A stretch of DNA of 62,321 bases from JBQTHI01 sp052390035. Its GTDB lineage: Bacteria > Actinomycetota > Acidimicrobiia > Spongiisociales > ZC4RG35. Made by a program: the position numbers and the translations under genes. Under the pieces are notes generated by a model that was not told the origin of the DNA, ran no database searches, and worked only from the letters and a program-made list of their open reading frames with translations. Numbering within the stretch: the stretch's first letter is position 1; every line of letters begins with the position of its first letter. Of this stretch, positions 50,957 through 59,362 are shown one piece after another. The stretch lies in NCBI GenBank assembly GCA_052390035.1, contig JBQTHI010000047.1:1-62321 (forward strand), written 5' to 3'.

Positions 50957-51726
50957 CTTCCTCTAAAACTCGCCTTCCGCTTGTCGATAAAGGCCGCCAC
51001 CCCCTCCTGGGCATCCTCCGTCCAGAAGGCCTCGCGAAAGGAGGCGGCTTCGACCGCCATCCCCTCGGCGAGTGGTCTCCCCCACCCGCCGGCCAACGCC
51101 TTTTTCGCCGCGGACATGGCCCGGGTTGGTCCGGCGGCCAACTCGGCCGCGGCCGCCAACGCCCGGTCGAGGAGTTCGTTCGTGGGATACACCCGATCGG
51201 CGAGCCCAATCGCCGTCGCTTCCTCGGCGCCAACTTGCCGGCCGCTGTACACAAGGTCTTTCGCTCGCTGAAAGCCGACGATCCGGGCTAGGCGTTGGGT
51301 CCCCCCTGCCCCCGGGATGAGGCCGAGCAGTATCTCGGGTTGACCCACCTTGGCGTCCTCGGACAGATAGCGGAAGTCGCATCCCATGGCCAGTTCCAAA
51401 CCGCCGCCGAGGGCAAAACCGTGGACGGCGGCGATGCTCGGCTTCTCCAGGGACTCCAGCGCCTGGATCGCTTCGACCAGGGCGCTGGCCAGGGACTCCT
51501 GGCGGTCACCCGATTGGTAGGTCGCTTGGAATCCCTTTATATCGGCCCCGGCCGCGAAGTGAGGCTGACCGGTTATAACCACCGCCCGCACCGTCGGGTG
51601 GGCCGCTTGCTGAAAAGCCGCGAGGAGGTCGGCGGAGAGTTCGCTCGACAGGGCATTGACCGGCGGCCGGTTCAGACGGACCAGGGCAACCGCCCCTTCG
51701 GTGGAGTAGTCGACGAGTGAAGCCAT
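50953..51726 (-). CDS. enoyl-CoA hydratase/isomerase family protein
   Basis: A 257-residue crotonase. The oxyanion hole is in FAAGADIKGF and HGFALGGGLELA; both catalytic Glu of hydratases appear to be present (GGGLELAMGCD and GQPEILLGLIPGAGGTQRL). It would hydrate a trans-2-enoyl-CoA in beta-oxidation. The substrate chain length is not visible. Confidence 0.9.
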   Translation of the reverse strand: MASLVDYSTEGAVALVRLNRPPVNALSSELSADLLAAFQQAAHPTVRAVVITGQPHFAAGADIKGFQATYQSGDRQESLASALVEAIQALESLEKPSIAAVHGFALGGGLELAMGCDFRYLSEDAKVGQPEILLGLIPGAGGTQRLARIVGFQRAKDLVYSGRQVGAEEATAIGLADRVYPTNELLDRALAAAAELAAGPTRAMSAAKKALAGGWGRPLAEGMAVEAASFREAFWTEDAQEGVAAFIDKRKASFRGS

Positions 51727-51815
51727 TACCCGGAGGGTAGGTCCCCCCCCGTTCTGACGCGGCAGGACCGTGCCATAGCGCCATAACGGCGCGCCAAAAC
51801 GGGAAACTCAGGGGA

Positions 51816-52082
51816 TCAGAGCACGGCCGTCGTCATCACCACCGATGAGATGACGACGATGATGAGAAGCGACGCTAGGTCACGGCTCCGGGGCGACGAT
51901 TCGGTAAAGGTGTCCAGGTCCCAGATCACCTTGTACGACACGAGCAATGCAGCCAGCCATACCAGTCCGGTCACAGCCCACCCACGCCTTGCCCTCCTGG
52001 GACAGAATTTACTCGCCCCAGGCCTCACGCACCACCCCAAACTTCGGTTGGTGCCGGCCGAAACTAGTCGGCGGCCAGACGG
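51816..52082 (-). other. remnant reading frame with two membrane segments
   Basis: The frame carrying the second moxR fragment runs on through unrelated sequence to TCA (stop on minus) at 51816. It ends with two hydrophobic segments, TGLVWLAALLVSYKVIW and LASLLIIVVISSVVMTTAVL. They faintly resemble the start of a DUF1345 membrane protein. There is no convincing ribosome site, and the sequence looks like a gene remnant joined to the moxR break. The 90 bases between here and the hydratase gene hold nothing I recognise. Confidence 0.35.
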
Positions 52083-52459
52083 GCGCTCACCTGTCGCCTC
52101 CAGCAACGCCGACTGGGTGCGGGGGGTGGCGCGGTTGATCTCGTCGGCCAGTAACACGTTGGTGAACACCGGTCCCGCCTCGAAGCGGAATTCGGCGGTG
52201 CGAGGGTCGAAGACCCTGACTCCGGTGACGTCGCTCGGGAGCACGTCGGGAGTGCTTGCAATCGGCGGAAACCCACCCCGAGCGAAGCGGCGAAGCTGCG
52301 GGCCAGCATGGTCTTGCCGGTGCCCGGCACGTCGTCGATCAACACGTGGCCCCCGCAGAGGGCGGTCACGGCCACCAGTTCGATCTGTTGGCGTTTGCCG
52401 ACGATCACCCGCTCAACATTGGTGATCAACCCGTCAACCGATGCCTGCAACCCGGCCAT
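52083..52459 (-). pseudogene. moxR-type AAA ATPase, frameshifted and truncated
   Basis: From ATG 52459 (site GAGGAGGG) the frame reads VERVIVGKRQQIELVAVTAL and HVLIDDVPGTGKTMLARSFA, a MoxR Walker A region, up to GVGFRRLQ. It then leaves frame: the expected continuation TPDVLPSDVTGVRVFD appears in another frame after about base 52250, followed by Walker B NVLLADEINRATPRTQSALLEA. One base is missing at the join. The rest of the MoxR protein, about 200 residues including sensor 2, is absent. The gene is dead unless both defects are assembly errors. Confidence 0.75.
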
Positions 52460-52492
52460 CACCCTCCTCTGCCGGACCCGAGGCTAGAGCGT

Positions 52493-54376
52493 CTATGTCA
52501 ACGGGTATCCGCAGTTGACTGTTGGCTGGTACACCCAATTGGTTTTGGTGGCATTGGACACGCAGTAGCTCATCACGGTCGAGCCGCGGGGGAAGGTGTA
52601 GCTGAGGGTGAGGGTGCCCGAACTGTTGGTGACCCCCGCCTGGTTGACCGTGCGGGTCTGGCCGCGCCGGTTGGTGTAGGTCCAGGTGCCGGTGATGTTG
52701 ACACCCGGCACCCCGGTTCCGTTCGCATCAAGCGCATCCATCGAGATCGTCGCCGTTCGGCCGTTGGCAGCGATCAGAATCGGATACACCGCCACGGTCA
52801 TCACCGGATTGGCCGGTTCGGTCACCGTTACCGAACTGGTGGCGACATCGGTCAGGTTGCCGTCGTTGGCGGTGAGGTTGACCACATAACTCCCGCCGGC
52901 GGGGAACGTGTGGGTGGGGCTGGTTGCGTTGGAGCCGGCAGTACCATCGCCGAAGTCCCAGGTGAATGCCAGCGGGTCGCCGTTCGGGTCGGTCGATGTG
53001 TTGGTGAAGGCGCAGGTCAGGTCGGTGCAGGAATAGGTGAAGCCTGCCACCGGCGGTTGGTTGGGAGGAGGCGGCGGAGGTGGGCTACCGTTGCAGACAC
53101 CCGTTCCACCAAACAGCGCCGAGTTGAGGTAGAGCAAGGGCTCCGGGTTCGAGTCGGGGTCTCCGGAGAAACCGCATGCCGAGCTCTGAGCGGCCCCGGC
53201 GCCTATCACCGCCGATCGGATCGCCATGACATCGGCGCGGTTGTTGGTGGCGAGCCCGTTCTGGGCGATGTACCGCGCCACCGCCCCTGCCACGTAGGGG
53301 GAGGCCATGCTGGTCCCGCTATAGGTGCCGAGATAGCCGTCGTTGAGGAATGTTGAGTAGATGCATACCCCGGGGGCTGCCATCTCCACCAGCGGCCCGT
53401 AGTTGGAGAAGTCGGCGAGGGTGTCATCGACGTCGGGGCGGCAAGTGGGTGCGCCCAGCCCACCCGGCTGGCCGTCGAAGTCGGCAAGGGCCGAAACGGT
53501 GATCACATCGGGATGGGCGGCGGGACTGAACTGTGAGGCATCGATGGCGTCGTTGCCGGCCGCCACCACAAACACCACCCCGGCGCTCACCGCGTTGGCG
53601 ATGGACGTGTCGAGGGCGGCCGAGGAGCCGACGAAGCCGAGGCTCATGTTGGCCACTTCGATCGAGGCGGCCTGGGCAGCGACAAAGTCGATACCGGCCA
53701 GGATCGAGCCCATGTATCCCGTCCCGTCGGCGTTGAGCACCTTCACCGACCACAACACCGCCCCGGGGGCGGTACCGATCGAACCAAAGTCGTTGTCTTT
53801 GGCGGCGGCGATCCCGGCGACATGGGTGCCGTGCCCGTTTTCATCCTGGAAGTTGCCCGAACCCGAGCAGCCACCAAACGTCGGATAGAAGATGGCCTGG
53901 GTGCAATCGGTTACGTAAACCAGGTTGAGGTCGAGGTGGGATCGAGCCTGCCCGGTGGGAGTGGTTCCGATGTAGACCCCGGTGTCGATGATGGCGATGT
54001 CGACGTTCATCGGGGACGCCGGCGGGTTGAGATCGGCGTCGACCCGGTCGACACCGGTCGGGGTCACCTGGCCGCCGGTCTGGGCTATGGCGACCGCCAC
54101 ATCGGGCTCGATGTAGGCCACCAGCGGATGATGGCGGAGGCCTTCCAGCGCCGGGCCGGGCACGGTCATGCTGAATCCCTGTAGGGCGGTCTGATAGACG
54201 AAGCCGACGGTGCCACCGAAGGCTTGGGCCAACCCCTTGGCGGCCTCCTCCGCCGGTCCCGAATCGGGCTGCAGAACCACGATCACCCGTTCCAAAGGAG
54301 GGGCCGCTTCCGCGATGGGGACCATCGCCAGGAACAGGCTCAGGCCTGCCACAACCAGTCCAGATCTGCGCTTCAT
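52493..54376 (-). CDS. secreted subtilisin-like serine protease with PKD domain
   Basis: A 627-residue S8 peptidase. Signal peptide (VVAGLSLFLAMVPIAEAA), an inhibitor-I9-like propeptide (VIVVLQPD ... PDVAVAI), then catalytic Asp in IAIIDTGV, His in ENGHGTHVAGI and Ser in YSGTSMASPYVAG. The loop near FGGCSGSGNF is Cys-containing. A Pro run (GSPPPPPPPNQPP) leads to a PKD domain (AFTWDFGDGTAG) and a further Ig-like domain. ATG 54376 with GGGGAG upstream is chosen over GTG 54379. Likely an extracellular scavenging protease. Confidence 0.92.
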   Translation of the reverse strand: MKRRSGLVVAGLSLFLAMVPIAEAAPPLERVIVVLQPDSGPAEEAAKGLAQAFGGTVGFVYQTALQGFSMTVPGPALEGLRHHPLVAYIEPDVAVAIAQTGGQVTPTGVDRVDADLNPPASPMNVDIAIIDTGVYIGTTPTGQARSHLDLNLVYVTDCTQAIFYPTFGGCSGSGNFQDENGHGTHVAGIAAAKDNDFGSIGTAPGAVLWSVKVLNADGTGYMGSILAGIDFVAAQAASIEVANMSLGFVGSSAALDTSIANAVSAGVVFVVAAGNDAIDASQFSPAAHPDVITVSALADFDGQPGGLGAPTCRPDVDDTLADFSNYGPLVEMAAPGVCIYSTFLNDGYLGTYSGTSMASPYVAGAVARYIAQNGLATNNRADVMAIRSAVIGAGAAQSSACGFSGDPDSNPEPLLYLNSALFGGTGVCNGSPPPPPPPNQPPVAGFTYSCTDLTCAFTNTSTDPNGDPLAFTWDFGDGTAGSNATSPTHTFPAGGSYVVNLTANDGNLTDVATSSVTVTEPANPVMTVAVYPILIAANGRTATISMDALDANGTGVPGVNITGTWTYTNRRGQTRTVNQAGVTNSSGTLTLSYTFPRGSTVMSYCVSNATKTNWVYQPTVNCGYPLT

Positions 54377-54436
54377 CACCGCACTCCCCTGTAGTCGGTT
54401 TTCACAGAAAGCTAGCCGCCCGATCCGGCCGGTAGA

Positions 54437-54452
54437 AGGGCCTCTCGGCCCT
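54437..54452 (-). terminator. terminator-like hairpin after aceK
   Basis: AGGGCC and GGCCCT pair exactly around a 4-base loop three bases beyond the aceK stop, followed on the minus strand by TTCT. It is short but well placed for ending the cyclase-aceK transcript. Confidence 0.45.
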
Positions 54453-54454
54453 GA

Positions 54455-56188
54455 TCAAAGTCCGATCCGGATGTGATCCTCGTAGGGAAAGATGTCGATC
54501 ATCTCCCCGGTTGCCACCCGGCGTTGCACTTGTTGCCACCACCCGGCCGAGAGCAGCTCGGAATGTTTGTCCATGAATGCCGAGCGGAGATCGCCGTCTA
54601 CGCCGAGAAAGCGGGAGAACTCCTCGGGAAAGACGTCGTCGGGGCCGACGGTGAACCAGGGTTCGGCCGCCATTTCGTCGATCGGGTCGCTCGACTCCGG
54701 CAACTCCTTAAAAACGCAGCGGTCGATGGTGGACAGCTCGTCGTAGTCGTAGAAAACCACCCTCCCGTGCCGGGTGACCCCGAAGTTCTTCAGGAGCAGA
54801 TCGCCCGGAAAGATTCCGGAGGCGGCCAATTCTTTGATGGCGGCGCCGTAGTCGACGATGGCGGCGAGGGCGAGGTCGGGATCGGCGTCGCGAAGATAGA
54901 TATCGAGCGGGATCACCCTGCGCTCGATGTAGGCGTGCTGGATCACCGTCCCTTGCTCATCATGGACAACCGAACGGCCGCACTCAGCGTCGAGTATCTC
55001 AGCCAACTCCTTGGTAAAGCGGCTCCGATCGAACTGCAGGTATTCGAACTCCTGGGCATCGACCAGTCGTCCCGCCCGATCCGCCCGAAACACCATCCGG
55101 TAGCGTTCCCGCACTTCCCCCCGGGTGGTTGTCTTGGGAGCCGGGAAGCGGTCTTTTATCACCTTTACCACCACGTCGAATCCGGGAAGGGTGAACACCG
55201 CCATCACCAGCCCGGCGGTGCCCCTGGCGACCGTGAACTGTTCCCCCGTTCCGGCCAGGTGCTCGAGCAGCTCGCGGTACAACGCAGTCTTGCCGTGTTT
55301 GTGCTGACCGATCGAGATGTAAAGCTCGGAGAGCCGCTTGCGGGGCATCAGCGAGCGGAGGAAGCGGACCAGGTCATAGGGCCGTTCCAGATCGACATGG
55401 AAATAGGAACGGGCAAAAGAGAAGAGGATCGACACCTGGTTCTCCGTGAGGAGGACGGCATCGAGGGTTACACCATCCACCGGATGGAGGAGGGCCAGCA
55501 CCAGCGGTATCACGTGAGATCCGCTGTAGAGGCGCCCCACCAGATAGGCGGCCTTACCGCGGTAGAAGACCGAGTCGACGACTTCGGCGCGGTCGATGAC
55601 CCGCAGAGCTCCGATTCGGTGGAGGTGCTCGCCGATCTTCACCGCCGCCTTTTGACAGTCGGCGGCGAGCGACCGATAGGCCACGTCGTGTCCGGTGGCG
55701 GTAATCATCGCTGACAGCAGCCCGGCAATGTTCGGAGGGTCGATATACGAGCGGTAAACGGCACGGTGGGCTTCGTGGGGCGGTGAGTCGAAGTCGGTGT
55801 CCACGAATTCGATATTGGAGTCCACCCCCACCGTGACAAAGATTCTGCGAGTGACCGAGTTGAAGAAGGTCTCCGCCAGCTCCCAGTCGTTCCGCTCCGA
55901 GATCAACCCCGAATAGACCGCCTTCATCGCCGTCCATACCAGCCGCTCGGAGAGTCGGTCACCCATCAGGTGTCGTACCCCACTCACGGCGTCGTCGAGG
56001 GCATGACCGTATATGTCGAAGCGCTGACGAGCGTCGGCCGCCATGCCCTTCCAGTCCCGCTCTTCGAACCGTATCCGGGCTCGACGGGTGACAATTCGGA
56101 ACCTTCCATCGAACGCCCCGTACGCTTCGGCGATCACCCGGGCGGCCATGTTCGCCAGACGCGAGTCGGAGAGGGCCGGGGTGGTCAT
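54455..56188 (-). CDS. aceK: isocitrate dehydrogenase kinase/phosphatase
   Basis: A 577-residue AceK-family protein, normal in length. The N-terminal regulatory part is followed by the kinase-like fold: FTVARGTAGLVMAVFTLPGFDVVVKVIKDRFP contains the ATP-site Lys, and DIYLRD ... DYGAAIKELAASGIFPGDLLLKNFGVTRHGRVVFYDYDE the catalytic and metal Asp residues. It switches isocitrate dehydrogenase between active and phosphorylated forms, sending carbon to the glyoxylate shunt on C2 substrates. Best known in proteobacteria; no icd, aceA or aceB is near. ATG 56188 overlaps the cyclase stop, so the two are coupled. Confidence 0.92.
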   Translation of the reverse strand: MTTPALSDSRLANMAARVIAEAYGAFDGRFRIVTRRARIRFEERDWKGMAADARQRFDIYGHALDDAVSGVRHLMGDRLSERLVWTAMKAVYSGLISERNDWELAETFFNSVTRRIFVTVGVDSNIEFVDTDFDSPPHEAHRAVYRSYIDPPNIAGLLSAMITATGHDVAYRSLAADCQKAAVKIGEHLHRIGALRVIDRAEVVDSVFYRGKAAYLVGRLYSGSHVIPLVLALLHPVDGVTLDAVLLTENQVSILFSFARSYFHVDLERPYDLVRFLRSLMPRKRLSELYISIGQHKHGKTALYRELLEHLAGTGEQFTVARGTAGLVMAVFTLPGFDVVVKVIKDRFPAPKTTTRGEVRERYRMVFRADRAGRLVDAQEFEYLQFDRSRFTKELAEILDAECGRSVVHDEQGTVIQHAYIERRVIPLDIYLRDADPDLALAAIVDYGAAIKELAASGIFPGDLLLKNFGVTRHGRVVFYDYDELSTIDRCVFKELPESSDPIDEMAAEPWFTVGPDDVFPEEFSRFLGVDGDLRSAFMDKHSELLSAGWWQQVQRRVATGEMIDIFPYEDHIRIGL

Positions 56189-59181
56189 CCGGTCGCTTTC
56201 GAAGTCAGCAGTTTGGAAAGGCGGTCCTGCTCGACGACCAACTCGTGTTGGGTTGCCAGGGCCCAGGCCCGATCGCGCCACCCGGCGGCGTCCTCGGCCC
56301 CGGCCGCAGCCAGCAGACGCAAGGCCTGGACCCGTTGGGTCACATAGCCCTGGCGTTCGGAGAGGGTGAGGGCGGCGGCGGCATCGGCTCGCGCCCTGTC
56401 CTGATCGCCGGTCGCCAGGGCCAGCTCGGCCCGGGCGATCGCCGCCCAGGCGGCGAACAGCGGGTGCTCCTCCCAGGCCGGGTAGTGCTCGATGATCCCA
56501 GCACCCTCCTCGGTTCTGCCCTGATTCGCCAGCGCCTCGGCGAGCACCGGTCTCACCCAGGCTTGATGAAGGGCGATGTCGTGTTCGATCGCCTCCCGCA
56601 GAGCCTCGGCCAGGAAGGTGATGGCAGCGTCGCTTTCTCCTCGCAGGTGATCGACCAGACCCCGGCAGTACAACGCGTAGGTCAGGTCGAAGGGTCGCTG
56701 CGATTCGGCGGCGATCTGGTAAGCACGACCGGTGTAGGAGGCCGCCCGATCGAAATCGCCCAGGGCGGCGTAGGCCGATCCGAGATGGGCGAGGGCATAC
56801 ACCGAGCGGATGCCGGTCTGGCCATGCCGGTCAAAACGCGCGTTCTCCACCCAGTACTCGACATCCGGGGTCAAGAGCTCTATCACCGCCCGAGGGGGCC
56901 CGGAGAACACGTACATCTGGCTGTTGGCGAGCCGCGCCTCGGCCAGGGCCAGGCGATCGTCTCCGGCCAAGAGGCCAATGGCCTCCTCGGCGGCAGCTAG
57001 GGATTCGGCCCGCCTCCCGACCATGCTGAAGTGATAGGCCTGGTGGGTCTTGACATCGGCCAAGGCCCGGTGCCCGGGGAGTCGTCTGGCCAGCCGCTCA
57101 GCGTCCTCCAAATGACGCGCCGCCCTCCAAAACGAGCCTCTCGCCCCGTAAGCGGGACGCAGCTGGGTGCGTACTTCCACACCGGCCCGCAGGTTCTCCT
57201 CCGTCTCGGGCAGGTGGTCGAGGCATTCGATGGCGAGCTCGAAGAGTCGAGCGGCCTCCCGATATGCCGAGCGATCGAGCGCCTTCTCCCCCGCCGACCG
57301 AGCAAAACGAACACCGCTCTCCCACTCTGCGCCGGCGGCGGCGTGCTGAGCCAGAAGCTCGAGCCGCTCGGGCTGGCCCTTCACGCCTTCCTTGAGGGCC
57401 CGCACCGCCGCCCGGTGCAGCATTCGCCGATCACGCAGCGGCAATGACCCGTAAGCGGCGTCCCTGATCAGGGCATGTTTCATCCTGAACTCGGGGATCG
57501 GAAGTTTCCGAGTCTCGTAGACGAAGTCTGCCCTCCGAAGCTCGTCGAGTTGCTCCTTCAAGGCCTCCTCCGGCTCGGCCAGCATCTGGGCGAGGATCGG
57601 GCGGGAGAACTCGATGCCCAACACCGCAGCAGTCTGGAGGACCCGTTTGGTCTGTGGCTCGAGACGATCGATGCGGGCAGTGATCACGCTGTCAACGGTC
57701 TCGGGCATGTCGATAACCAGCTCGGAGGTCGTGGTCCGGTAGGCCCCCGGCTCGCCCTGGAGGACCCCGGTATCGGCCAGCCCGCGGACGGTCTCTTCGA
57801 CAAATAGGGGCACGCCCCCGGTCCGGGCGAGTATCGATGCCTTCAGCTCCCCGACGCTTTGGTCAGCACCAACCAGGTCGTCGACCAGCGCCGCCGCCTG
57901 ATCGGGTTCGAGGCCTTCCAGGCTGATCCTGGTGTGGTTGGGAAGCCCGGTCCAGGGATCGTCGAACTCGGGCCGGTAAGTGATCACCAGGAGAAGGCTG
58001 GACTCTCTGAACGATTTGAGCAGGTCGTCGAGAACGGCCAAGGTCTCGGTGTCTGCCCAATGCAGGTCTTCGACCAAGAGCACCACCAGCCCCCGGCCGG
58101 CCGCTCCCAACAACAGTCCGACGATCGCCTGGCGGGTGCGCCGGCGGCGCACGTCGGGGGCGAGCTCAGACCACTCCTTGCTTTCGAAACCGAGCAATGC
58201 CCGCAGGGCGGGTATGACGACGGCGGGATTCTCGGCAGTGGTCGCCAATTCCTCGGTAATGCGGTCATCCGCCCCGGGATCTTCGAACCATCGCTCGATG
58301 AGATCGCGGAACGGCGCGTAGGCCACGGTTTCGTCGTAGGGGGAGGCTTCCGCCTCGAGGATCCTCGTATCTGGCGGGAGGAAGTTGAGGAGTTCATGGA
58401 CGAGACGCGACTTGCCCATGCCGGGTCCGGCCATCACCGCCGCGACCTGGCCGGCGCCTGCCTGCGCCCGGGCTGCGGCACGCCTGAGATGCGCCATCTC
58501 GACCTCCCGGCCGACGAAGGTGGCCAGCGGCCTGCCGACTCGCACATCCCAACGGTGAGTGGTGGTGGCGCCTTCGAGAACGTAGACGTCGATCGGCTCG
58601 ATCACCCCCCGCAGCTCGCGCGGTCCGAGCGGAGTCACCTTGACGTAACCGTCGGCCAACCGTCGGGTGCTGTCGGTCAGCAGGATCTGGCCGGGGCCGG
58701 CCAGTTGTTGCATGCGGGCGGCAACGTGCACGGCCAGCCCGAGGGGTTTGCCATCGCGAATAAACGCCTCTCCAGTGTTGAGCCCTACCCGCATCTCGAT
58801 CCGGCCATTCGAGACGGCCGACACCAGCGCCGGGATCTCGAGGGCGGCGAGACATGCGCGCACCGCATGATCCTCATAGGCGAGTGGGGCTCCGAACACG
58901 GCCATGATCCCGTCGCCGAGGACATCGGTGACAGTGCCCTGGTAACGGGCCACCGCTCCCATCATCGCTTCGACGGCTGGGGTTACCAGGTCGGCTGCCT
59001 CCTCGGGATCAATCGCTCCGATCAACGAGGTCGAGCCGACGATGTCGGCGAACAGGATGGTTACTCGCTTGCGCTCGGAGGCCGACGATCGGATAGTGTC
59101 ATCCGCCTGTAGGGGTGCGCCGCATTCCGAGCAGAAACGGTCTCCGACATCGGTCGGGGCCCCGCATCGCGGACAACGCAT
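56185..59181 (-). CDS. class III nucleotide cyclase-AAA ATPase-TPR protein with zinc ribbons
   Basis: A protein of 998 or more residues. After a zinc ribbon (CPRCGAPTDVGDRFCSECG) comes a class III adenylate/guanylate cyclase domain: RVTILFADIVGSTSL, VLGDGIMAVFGAP, RVGLNTGEAF. A STAND-type ATPase follows (FVGREVEMAHLRRA, AGPGMGKSRLVHELL, LLVEDLHWADTET), then TPR-like helices to the end. It probably makes cAMP in response to a signal sensed by the C-terminal part. The reading frame continues upstream to 59259, encoding another ribbon (CPTCG ... CSSCG) without an ATG, GTG or TTG, so the true start may be a CTG at 59259 or 59253. Confidence 0.88.
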   Translation of the reverse strand: MRCPRCGAPTDVGDRFCSECGAPLQADDTIRSSASERKRVTILFADIVGSTSLIGAIDPEEAADLVTPAVEAMMGAVARYQGTVTDVLGDGIMAVFGAPLAYEDHAVRACLAALEIPALVSAVSNGRIEMRVGLNTGEAFIRDGKPLGLAVHVAARMQQLAGPGQILLTDSTRRLADGYVKVTPLGPRELRGVIEPIDVYVLEGATTTHRWDVRVGRPLATFVGREVEMAHLRRAAARAQAGAGQVAAVMAGPGMGKSRLVHELLNFLPPDTRILEAEASPYDETVAYAPFRDLIERWFEDPGADDRITEELATTAENPAVVIPALRALLGFESKEWSELAPDVRRRRTRQAIVGLLLGAAGRGLVVLLVEDLHWADTETLAVLDDLLKSFRESSLLLVITYRPEFDDPWTGLPNHTRISLEGLEPDQAAALVDDLVGADQSVGELKASILARTGGVPLFVEETVRGLADTGVLQGEPGAYRTTTSELVIDMPETVDSVITARIDRLEPQTKRVLQTAAVLGIEFSRPILAQMLAEPEEALKEQLDELRRADFVYETRKLPIPEFRMKHALIRDAAYGSLPLRDRRMLHRAAVRALKEGVKGQPERLELLAQHAAAGAEWESGVRFARSAGEKALDRSAYREAARLFELAIECLDHLPETEENLRAGVEVRTQLRPAYGARGSFWRAARHLEDAERLARRLPGHRALADVKTHQAYHFSMVGRRAESLAAAEEAIGLLAGDDRLALAEARLANSQMYVFSGPPRAVIELLTPDVEYWVENARFDRHGQTGIRSVYALAHLGSAYAALGDFDRAASYTGRAYQIAAESQRPFDLTYALYCRGLVDHLRGESDAAITFLAEALREAIEHDIALHQAWVRPVLAEALANQGRTEEGAGIIEHYPAWEEHPLFAAWAAIARAELALATGDQDRARADAAAALTLSERQGYVTQRVQALRLLAAAGAEDAAGWRDRAWALATQHELVVEQDRLSKLLTSKATG

Positions 59182-59362
59182 CAGCGAGGAACCGCAGCTC
59201 GAGCAATAGGCGGCGCCCTCGCGGTTGGCGTGGCCGCAGGTGGGACAGAACAGTATCAGTCCACGGTATCAGCCGCTTGAGGGCGTCCGAAAGCCGGTCG
59301 ATAATGGGGGAACCGCTACGAAGCAACCCCACGTCGAACCTGCAACGACCTGGAAGGGAACC

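Noticed and set aside
57859..59112. 417-codon frame antisense to the cyclase domain
   Set aside because: The cyclase and P-loop motifs on the minus strand are unambiguous.
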